This document shows positions 13,581-19,065 of a DNA stretch of 19,065 bases, piece after piece. The stretch is from a candidate division TA06 bacterium DG_78 (GTDB lineage Bacteria; Hydrothermota; Tepidihabitantia; SM23-42). A model generated the notes under the pieces. It was not told where the DNA came from. It saw only the letters and a program-made list of their open reading frames with translations, and ran no database searches. The stretch covers positions 1 to 19,065 of the forward strand of contig LJNI01000027.1 in assembly GCA_001303225.1 (NCBI GenBank), given 5' to 3'. Position numbers and translations under genes: made by a program. Position 1 is the first letter of the stretch. Each line of letters opens with the position of its first letter.

Positions 13581-13608
13581 TAATTTCACATTTCAGTGTC
13601 TTCCTTAC

Positions 13609-13636
13609 TTGACTTCCTATGTGTCACAGCTATACT
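13609..13636 (+). promoter_or_regulatory. Promoter of the sigma54 activator gene, leaderless GTG start
   Basis: -35 TTGACT (13609-13614), 16-nt spacer, -10 TATACT (13631-13636), then six bases TGCTCT and an in-frame GTG at 13643. The upstream ATG at 13619 lies between the two boxes and would not be transcribed from this promoter. Confidence 0.75.
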
Positions 13637-13642
13637 TGCTCT

Positions 13643-15139
13643 GTGGAAAGTATTATTAGGAAAATTGGCCGAGAAGAGCTCGAAATGCTCTTCCAAATGG
13701 CTAGCTCACTCTCTTCGACTCTGGAACTCTCAAAGATACTGAATATCATCATCGAAAGTGCGAAAACGTTACTCAAGGCAGAAGCTGCTTCATTGCTGTT
13801 ATTAGATGAAGCAACTGACGAGCTGTATTTTGCCAGTGTAACCGGTGATGTATCAGAACGGTTAAAAAATCTTACGGTACCATTAGACAAAGGTATTGCG
13901 GGTGCGTGTGTACGCACTGGAAAGGTAAAGATTGTGAATGATACTTCACATGATCGAGATTTTTATCCACAAATCGATAAGCAGACTGGGTTTGAGACAA
14001 AATCGATTATCGCAGCACCACTCACCATCTCAGGAAAGACAATCGGTGTTATTGAGGTCCTCAACAAAAAAAATAATAAACAGTGGACCGACGAAGAGAG
14101 AGAGCTGTTAGTTATCATCGCACTCCAGTCGGCGCAGGTTATCCAAAATGCTCAGACACACCTCCTTATGTGTGAACAACAAAATTTGTTAAGGAGTGAA
14201 ATCGATGCACGTTATGCAATCATCTCTACGAGCACACAACTCAAAGAGGTACTAAAACTCGCTGAGAAAGTTGCCGCGAGTGCTACTACTGTTTTACTCA
14301 TCGGTGAAAATGGTACTGGTAAAGAATTAATCGCGCGCTCTATTCACCGCTTGAGTTCGAGGAAAGAAAGTCCGTTTATATCTGTAAATTGTGCGGCAAT
14401 TCCGAACACCCTACTGGAAAGCGAGCTCTTTGGCTACGAGAGAGGCGCTTTTACCGGCGCTACAAGTCAACGTAAAGGGAGATTTGAACTCGCTAATAAA
14501 GGAACAATATTTCTTGATGAAATTGGCGATCTACCACTCGAGACACAGAGTAAATTGTTAAGGGTATTACAGGAACGAGAATTTGAACGCCTCGGAGGTA
14601 CAAAAACCATCAAGATCGATGTACGAATTATTGCTGCGACAAATCAAAATCTCGAAGAGAAGATTGAACATAAATTGTTCCGCGAAGATCTTTTTTACAG
14701 ATTGAATGTATTCCCAATTAGAATTCCTCCACTTCGCGAACGTAAAGAGGATATTCCCCTCCTCGCTCATCATTTCCTATCGATCTATGCACGAGAGATG
14801 AATAAAAATGTAACAAGAATCAGTACCGATGTTATGGATCGATTACTCAATTATCCTTGGCCAGGCAATGTCAGAGAATTACAAAATGTTTTGGAAAGGG
14901 CTGTTGTATTAGCCAATAGTGAAACAATCGACAGCACATGTCTTATGCTTCCTTCAAAACCGAGTGCTGAACGTGCAGCACCTGGCGAAGGACTTAGAGA
15001 GGTTGTTGAGAGGTTCAAGATGAATTTCATCCGCGAAACGATCCAACGGTGCGGAGGTAACCAAACAGAGGCGAGTAAAATTTTGAAGATTCAACCGTCG
15101 TATCTTTCCCGTATGCTCCATAAGTCAAAAAAATCGTAG
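13643..15139 (+). CDS. GAF-domain sigma54-dependent transcriptional activator
   Basis: Bacterial enhancer-binding protein of 498 residues from the GTG at 13643. Domain order is a short helical lead, a GAF sensor domain (about 20-165), an AAA+ sigma54-interaction domain (about 185-415) and a C-terminal Fis-type helix-turn-helix (about 450-498, ending ...EASKILKIQPSYLSRMLHK). Walker A is GENGTGKE at 221, the sigma54-contact loop GAFTGA at 268, and Walker B GTIFLDEIGD follows. There is no receiver domain, so it probably senses a small ligand through GAF rather than phosphorylation. The GTG is preferred over the ATG at 13619 because of the promoter position. Its probable target is the convergent beta-barrel gene at 15750, which has a sigma54 promoter and twin upstream inverted repeats. 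Confidence 0.95.
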   Translation: MESIIRKIGREELEMLFQMASSLSSTLELSKILNIIIESAKTLLKAEAASLLLLDEATDELYFASVTGDVSERLKNLTVPLDKGIAGACVRTGKVKIVNDTSHDRDFYPQIDKQTGFETKSIIAAPLTISGKTIGVIEVLNKKNNKQWTDEERELLVIIALQSAQVIQNAQTHLLMCEQQNLLRSEIDARYAIISTSTQLKEVLKLAEKVAASATTVLLIGENGTGKELIARSIHRLSSRKESPFISVNCAAIPNTLLESELFGYERGAFTGATSQRKGRFELANKGTIFLDEIGDLPLETQSKLLRVLQEREFERLGGTKTIKIDVRIIAATNQNLEEKIEHKLFREDLFYRLNVFPIRIPPLRERKEDIPLLAHHFLSIYAREMNKNVTRISTDVMDRLLNYPWPGNVRELQNVLERAVVLANSETIDSTCLMLPSKPSAERAAPGEGLREVVERFKMNFIRETIQRCGGNQTEASKILKIQPSYLSRMLHKSKKS

Positions 15140-15207
15140 CTCACAAAAATCAATTATATATTCCACTCTATGAGAAAGATATAACCGGATTCGGGACACG
15201 AAGAAGA

Positions 15208-15750
15208 CTACCAATTAATGTAGTAATTTAATCCTGCCCATACCATTTCAATACCATATTCTTGTGTCAATCCACAATAACGATACTGACAATCGAGCGA
15301 CATCTTCTCGCCAAAGAGAATAGTTAGTCCAGCAAACGCTGTACTGTTGAGGCGTGGAGATGATGATTCGATATACTCATTCAACTGGCCATTCTTTATT
15401 GCATCAGCGATATCGACGTCATTGCAGAACAAAAGTGTTCCCTTAATACCGAAAGCCGGAGCAATGAAAAATCGACCAAGCCGTGGCCGAAGAGTAATGC
15501 CAAGACCGACACCAGCTGATGATGAGCTATGAGATGGATTATTAAGGTAAGTGATGAATGGTTCAAGATAGACATGTGGCAACGCCTCAGCCTGAACCGA
15601 AAGTTCAGCGCCGTAGTACAGGTCTAAAAACTGTTCAGGAGTGAGTGTTTCGTGGTGATTAGGATACTGGCCACCTCCAGCAAGACCAATTCCAAGTCTG
15701 CCTGCAAAGGTACATGAAACAATAATGAGGAAAAGTGTGATTTTTTTCAT
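15208..15750 (-). CDS. Small outer-membrane beta-barrel protein under sigma54 control
   Basis: Protein of 180 residues with a signal peptide MKKITLFLIIVSCTFAG. The mature part has alternating hydrophobic strands such as AGVGLGITLRPRLGRFFIAPAFGI and ends in an aromatic residue (...WAGLNYYINW), as outer-membrane barrels do. No specific family is recognised; length suits an 8-strand barrel of the OmpA-like or 'outer membrane protein beta-barrel' kind. GGAGGTG lies about four bases before the ATG. A -24/-12 sigma54 promoter is located 30 nt upstream of the start codon. The gene is convergent with the sigma54 activator gene, 68 nt from its stop, with no intrinsic terminator between them. Confidence 0.78.
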   Translation of the reverse strand: MKKITLFLIIVSCTFAGRLGIGLAGGGQYPNHHETLTPEQFLDLYYGAELSVQAEALPHVYLEPFITYLNNPSHSSSSAGVGLGITLRPRLGRFFIAPAFGIKGTLLFCNDVDIADAIKNGQLNEYIESSSPRLNSTAFAGLTILFGEKMSLDCQYRYCGLTQEYGIEMVWAGLNYYINW

Positions 15751-15780
15751 GCTACACCTCCATGCACATCATATGTGATA

Positions 15781-15796
15781 TGCAAAAGCCATGCCA
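15781..15796 (-). promoter_or_regulatory. Sigma54 promoter (-24/-12) of the beta-barrel gene
   Basis: The minus strand reads TGGCATGGCTTTTGCA (15796-15781). It fits TGGCAC-N5-TTGCA with one mismatch and exactly ten bases between the GG and GC dinucleotides. The predicted start near 15770 gives a leader of about 20 nt that contains the ribosome binding site. Confidence 0.85.
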
Positions 15797-15803
15797 CCCT
15801 TAA

Positions 15804-15815
15804 AGACTTAAGTCT
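15804..15815. promoter_or_regulatory. 12-bp palindrome just upstream of the sigma54 promoter
   Basis: Perfect palindrome AGACTTAAGTCT centred about 40 bp upstream of the predicted start site, between the -24 box and the twin inverted repeats. It could bind a second regulator or a DNA-bending protein. Confidence 0.4.
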
Positions 15816-15856
15816 ATTGAATATAGAACCATTCATTCCTTGATGTCTGCTTATAT

Positions 15857-15891
15857 TATACAAAAGTATAGCATCTTATCTAAAAAGATAA
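15857..15891. promoter_or_regulatory. Twin inverted repeats, putative enhancer sites for the sigma54 activator
   Basis: TATAC-AAAA-GTATA (15857-15870) and TTATCT-AAAA-AGATAA (15876-15891) share the pattern TATnYAAAARnATA. Their centres are exactly 20 bp apart, about two helical turns, and lie about 93 and 113 bp upstream of the predicted sigma54 start site. This is the normal distance range for activator-binding sites. Confidence 0.65.
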
Positions 15892-15923
15892 CATATGAAT
15901 GTTTTTTGAGTGGAAAATTGTGC

Positions 15924-16544
15924 CTATTGAATCAAACCTAACCAAGGACCGAGCAAAAATTGGATCCTACCAATGAGCAGGCTCACACGAGCCATTACTG
16001 TGTAGCCAAATGAAGCACCAAATCCTATCATAATAAAGATAATACCGAGTCGTGAGGTGTGTCCAAGAAAACCTTTATGTTCTCTTGAAAAGAAAAAGTA
16101 GATTAAGGTACAGACAACACCAATCAGAATAATCATTGCCCATATGCCATTGGTTGGATCGATAAAACTCTCGGGCGTTACTACAGTCCCTTGAAGTTGT
16201 CTGAGGATTTCAGCCTGGAAATACGCTGGGATCGAAATACCAGCACCCCATCCAATCATAAAACCTATAGGAATTCGCACAAGCCATGAAACTTTTGGAA
16301 TGAATCTCGTGAAGTACATGAGTCCTAAAAGTAGAGGCACAATGTAAATATAATTGCCTGCGGCGAGTTGATCGAAAAGGTTAGGTTTTAATGAATTATG
16401 CCAATACAGGGCAATGTAGTAACCATTTGCTACTCCAACGAAGAGGTGTTCACCAAATTTATAGAACGGATTGTCTTTGTACAAAAATGAAAATATCATG
16501 AGCGTCAAAAATGCGCCAATCCAAATCCAGGGATCAGGACTCAT
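15924..16544 (-). CDS. Six-TM membrane protein, last gene of the membrane operon
   Basis: I do not recognise the family. The 206-residue protein has six likely membrane helices at about 6-22, 32-49, 63-82, 84-106, 133-152 and 167-190, with little soluble sequence. A motif-like stretch WLVRIPIGFMIGWGAGISIP lies in helix 4. The last helix begins TSRLGIIFIMIGFGASFGY and resembles the last helix of the other six-TM protein (17457-18080, [14 protein letters not shown]). GGAGG precedes the ATG by about nine bases. The gene is separated from its upstream neighbour by 52 nt, most of which is a copy of the dispersed repeat. No terminator is seen after the stop. Confidence 0.8.
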   Translation of the reverse strand: MSPDPWIWIGAFLTLMIFSFLYKDNPFYKFGEHLFVGVANGYYIALYWHNSLKPNLFDQLAAGNYIYIVPLLLGLMYFTRFIPKVSWLVRIPIGFMIGWGAGISIPAYFQAEILRQLQGTVVTPESFIDPTNGIWAMIILIGVVCTLIYFFFSREHKGFLGHTSRLGIIFIMIGFGASFGYTVMARVSLLIGRIQFLLGPWLGLIQ

Positions 16545-16564
16545 TTGTCGTCCCTCCGGGATTC

Positions 16565-16598
16565 CTCATTGTAATCTATTTTTTTAATCACCGTAATC
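16565..16598 (-). repeat. Dispersed repeat, copy 3: two direct units
   Basis: On the minus strand, GATTACGGTGATT begins at 16598, and after an A-rich linker GATTACAATGAGG begins at 16576. It is nearly identical in plan to 1767-1798. The first GA of the repeat completes the TGA stop codon (16599-16597) of the upstream gene. Confidence 0.75.
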
Positions 16599-17460
16599 AT
16601 TTTTTTCGTGAGAAGAAATAACCAACGTTCCCGAGAATTATAAAAGCCATAATCAAAATATGAATCATCGACTGAGAATTCATTCCAGTCTCTGCGGTGC
16701 CTAATATCCTTGCGTAACCATGATCAAGTACTAGCTTTTCATATTCTGCTGCTCCCTTCATACCTGACATCATACCAGAAACCTGACCGGTTTGTACGTA
16801 GGGATAATACTGCGGTGCCATGACTGCAGTTAAACCAGCACCAACCTTCACACCGTAGCGCGTTTGAGGATACCGAATCCAGTCTATTGGATAATCCGCA
16901 GCAGCCAGAATAATTGCAATCGAGATATTTTTGTAGTTTGTAATACGCTGCATGAGTGGAAATGAATCCACAGCGTTTCTGAAATGATCTACCGGAAAAA
17001 CACTCACAATACTCTCACCCATTTCCAAGAGCGCTGCTAATCTTCCAGATTTCCAGCCCAGGTATACATAGTCCCGTCCGTACATGATTGAATCGCTACT
17101 ACTGGTTGCACAGCTATTAAGCTCGTCAACAACTGTAGCAAAAGCTTCTACAGCGAGACCAGGTCCCTGGGGATCGAAAGAGACACCGATAACGGGGATA
17201 TTGCGTGCAAAACAATGTTTGAGCAAGGCGATTGCCATGGGCCGACACTCAGGCATGGTCTGAGGTGTATAATCAAATGATATGATAACTGCTTTATCCT
17301 TAGGTGGTATGGATTCAACAAAATCAAAGAGTTTTCGGGTCTGTGGCATTATGTTTTGGGGTATCGTGAAAGGAATAAAAAATGGCAAGATAACAAATAT
17401 CGTCAGTAACAAATAAATAATACGACGATCAATCTTTGATATAATATCGTACCATTTCAT
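16597..17460 (-). CDS. Membrane-anchored alpha/beta-domain protein, function unknown
   Basis: Protein of 287 residues: basic N-terminus, membrane helix 14-32, a soluble domain at about 45-260, a membrane helix 264-284 and a basic SRKK end. The domain alternates strands and helices ([55 protein letters not shown]), suggesting a Rossmann-like fold, and ends [20 protein letters not shown] then [10 protein letters not shown] before the last helix. By the positive-inside rule the domain faces outward. C72, C83 and C117 lie in it. The start has GGAGGTAAGGA immediately upstream, and the ATG overlaps the previous stop (ATGA). It resembles the downstream half of the protein at 18077 in layout and several short motifs. 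Confidence 0.82.
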   Translation of the reverse strand: MKWYDIISKIDRRIIYLLLTIFVILPFFIPFTIPQNIMPQTRKLFDFVESIPPKDKAVIISFDYTPQTMPECRPMAIALLKHCFARNIPVIGVSFDPQGPGLAVEAFATVVDELNSCATSSSDSIMYGRDYVYLGWKSGRLAALLEMGESIVSVFPVDHFRNAVDSFPLMQRITNYKNISIAIILAAADYPIDWIRYPQTRYGVKVGAGLTAVMAPQYYPYVQTGQVSGMMSGMKGAAEYEKLVLDHGYARILGTAETGMNSQSMIHILIMAFIILGNVGYFFSRKK

Positions 17461-18080
17461 TCCTTACCTCCAAGCCATGAACGCTCAATACCGAGGATAA
17501 TCTTGAGTGCTGTTGCAATTGCACCGAAGGCGACACCAAGAATAATACCACGTTGAGATGCCATGTTAGGTACGCGCATCACCCACTCAGCAAATGCAGG
17601 AAATTGGCTGTGAATATATTGTCCAAACGGCATAAATCCTATCATAACGATAAAGGCTGCAACCAAAAGCAGCGTTGCTTCGAGACTCCTCGCTCGAAAC
17701 GCACGGTATGCAGCAGAAGCCATATAATAGGCAAGGAGTGCAAACATTGTCGCACTCAGTGGTGCAAAAATATTTAAATAAATTTTTTGAAAAAGCGAAC
17801 CAGCTTCAACCCCCCAGAAGAGTCCGGTGCAGGCCATTACCGTCATACTGGTCAGTGTTACAATACTGTAAGGCCAATTTTCTCGTTTCTTCTTAATTTT
17901 AGTACCGTGGTGCCTGATTAAATTACCGATAGCCAAGATCATTGCAAAGGCAGCAAGGATAATGACCCATTTAAGAATCATACTATTAAACTGTAGAGAT
18001 ACAGGATGGGGAATGAAAAATTGGACGATCATAGCGATACCCATGATCAAACAAATGGCGAGGGGCAGTGAACGCTTCAT
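17457..18080 (-). CDS. Six-TM membrane protein of the membrane operon
   Basis: Protein of 207 residues with six likely membrane helices at about 4-24, 34-56, 70-92, 104-126, 134-152 and 175-194. A basic loop [12 protein letters not shown] lies between helices 2 and 3. The C-terminal part [26 protein letters not shown] followed by [10 protein letters not shown] is the most motif-like region and I recall similar ends in uncharacterised membrane proteins next to DUF6754-type genes. GGAGG precedes the ATG. Its start and stop each overlap the neighbouring gene by four bases, so the three genes are translationally coupled. Function unknown. Confidence 0.8.
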   Translation of the reverse strand: MKRSLPLAICLIMGIAMIVQFFIPHPVSLQFNSMILKWVIILAAFAMILAIGNLIRHHGTKIKKKRENWPYSIVTLTSMTVMACTGLFWGVEAGSLFQKIYLNIFAPLSATMFALLAYYMASAAYRAFRARSLEATLLLVAAFIVMIGFMPFGQYIHSQFPAFAEWVMRVPNMASQRGIILGVAFGAIATALKIILGIERSWLGGKE

Positions 18081-19065
18081 TGAACCTCCAATAACGGCAA
18101 TAAATTGAACGTCAAAAATGAAAGAATAGTGAACCCCAGCAGGATCACGAGTACGATTAACTTACCATAGTCCTGCGCTTTTAAAGAACCAAGTAAGAGA
18201 GGTTCACGGGATAGATAGGCTGAGGCTGCATAGAGTTCTTCGCCAATGAGAGTATAGTCACACGATGTAATAAAAAATGGTAACTGGAGTACTGAATCAG
18301 TCCCGGCAATCTGAAATGCACCGGTCTGTGCACCGGTTTCCGCCATGATGAGCGATTCTGCCCAGAACCTGCCAATGAAAAAGTTGGTCGCTGGTTTTTC
18401 GCGAAGTATGATCCCATTGACCGCTGCAGCAAATCCAAATTGGGCTTCAGTCAGATAACGTACATAATCTTCTTTGAATTTATCTGGACTACCTTCGGTC
18501 ACAAATGCTTCTTTAACAACTTCCTTCGAAACAGTGTAAACAACTGACCAGCGATTAGGAACAATGAGCGGTGTATCATACAGAGCAATTTTTTTACCGA
18601 CTTCACCGAGAATATTCATCGAAGCGATCGTTGCAGTCCAATCGATATCACCTAAACCTGGAACATAGAGAATCGGCTTACCCATTTCAGTTGCCCTGCC
18701 AACCGCCTCTTCAACTGCGTCCAATCCAGGAATTTTCCTTATAAAAAGTCCTTTACCTCGCTTTGCCTGTGAAACAAAATAGCCTAAGAGGATCACAAAG
18801 ATAGCTATACAGACCAAAACATTAACCCTTCCCATATGGAAAATTTGTGGGTATGATTGTGCAATATCACTCGGCTCAGAATATGCAAGTTCACCATTCT
18901 TCATTGCAGCAACAATATATGAATACTCTTTGCCATCCTCAACAGTTTCATCCTCAAACAGCGAAACACCTCGAATGATAAAACCGATTCTCTGATAGGT
19001 AGTTTCAGGTAATTCTCTCCTCAAAAGTATATAGCCATCAACCAATGGATCATCTTCGGACAATT
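18077..19065 (-). CDS. fnIII and DUF6754-like membrane protein, 5' end outside window
   Basis: The last 328 residues are visible. They begin in what looks like the second half of a fibronectin type III domain (DGYILLRRE ... [17 protein letters not shown]). Then come a membrane helix at about 79-96, a basic turn ([10 protein letters not shown]), and an alpha/beta domain at about 110-300. It ends with a membrane helix at about 306-325 and a short tail. The domain contains [37 protein letters not shown] and [18 protein letters not shown], which I associate with the uncharacterised DUF6754 family; this is from memory and not verified. The positive residues after the first helix suggest the domain is cytoplasmic while the fnIII part is outside. 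First visible gene of the four-gene operon, with a 4-nt overlap to the next. Confidence 0.78.
   Translation of the reverse strand, partial: LSEDDPLVDGYILLRRELPETTYQRIGFIIRGVSLFEDETVEDGKEYSYIVAAMKNGELAYSEPSDIAQSYPQIFHMGRVNVLVCIAIFVILLGYFVSQAKRGKGLFIRKIPGLDAVEEAVGRATEMGKPILYVPGLGDIDWTATIASMNILGEVGKKIALYDTPLIVPNRWSVVYTVSKEVVKEAFVTEGSPDKFKEDYVRYLTEAQFGFAAAVNGIILREKPATNFFIGRFWAESLIMAETGAQTGAFQIAGTDSVLQLPFFITSCDYTLIGEELYAASAYLSREPLLLGSLKAQDYGKLIVLVILLGFTILSFLTFNLLPLLEVQ

Noticed and set aside
13619..13642. ATG at 13619 as the start of the sigma54 activator
   Set aside because: It lies between a TTGACT -35 and a TATACT -10 box with a 16-nt spacer. The in-frame GTG at 13643 is 6 nt after the -10 box, as at the other leaderless genes. 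The eight extra residues are not needed for any domain.
15140..15207. Terminator between the sigma54 activator and the barrel gene
   Set aside because: No stem followed by a T-tract is visible on either strand in this 68-nt gap.
1..19065. tRNA, rRNA, insertion sequences or integrases
   Set aside because: No cloverleaf-like segment, rRNA-like segment, transposase or integrase motif was noticed by eye; weakly conserved small RNAs could be missed.

Overview
The window is AT-rich, gene-dense bacterial DNA. Nothing in it fixes the phylum. The combination of a PorV/PorQ-type outer-membrane protein, small beta-barrel proteins, a bifunctional archaeal-type FBP aldolase/phosphatase, a Tat-exported AmrS-like radical SAM enzyme and a LonB-like AAA protease suggests a diderm, probably anaerobic and possibly thermophilic, member of a deep or candidate lineage (FCB/WOR-3-like). 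That placement is inference. Promoters are easy to see: seven match TTGACA/TATAAT well and all have a 16-nt spacer. At four genes the -10 box ends only 5 or 6 nt before the start codon, which implies leaderless mRNAs.

Layout. 1-621 (-): 3'-truncated zinc alcohol dehydrogenase. 622-727: divergent promoters around a perfect 30-bp palindrome. 728-1761 (+): a frameshifted small beta-barrel gene, then a putative surface lipoprotein whose N-terminus is partly encoded by a heptamer tandem repeat. 1808-2512 (+): HhH-GPD DNA glycosylase. 2471-3436 (-): PorV-like protein, whose 3' end overlaps the glycosylase gene. 3529-4617 (-): FBP aldolase/phosphatase. 4618-4963: divergent promoters and the structured leader of the Lon-like protease gene (4964-7348, +), which ends at a strong bidirectional terminator. 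11792-7373 (-): a compact operon, holA > coiled-coil/zinc-ribbon gene > leuS > HARE-HTH gene. 13020-11875 (-): Tat/radical SAM gene. 13534-13115 (-): PPC-domain (DUF296) gene, divergent from a GAF-sigma54 activator (13643-15139, +).

The clearest regulatory circuit lies at 13.6-15.9 kb. The sigma54 activator is followed convergently by a small beta-barrel gene (15750-15208) that has a correctly spaced -24/-12 sigma54 promoter. About 93 and 113 bp upstream of its predicted start site lie two similar inverted repeats, centred 20 bp apart, which look like activator-binding sites.

From 15924 to the right edge (all -) runs an operon of four membrane-protein genes with no recognised function. The order is: fnIII/TM-domain-TM protein, six-TM protein, TM-domain-TM protein, six-TM protein. 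The two domain proteins resemble each other, and so do the C-termini of the two six-TM proteins, so the operon may be a duplicated two-gene cassette. It is the best candidate here for an undescribed system. A dispersed repeat with a 20-22-nt monomer (GATTACnGTGATTAAAAATA type) occurs at three intergenic sites.
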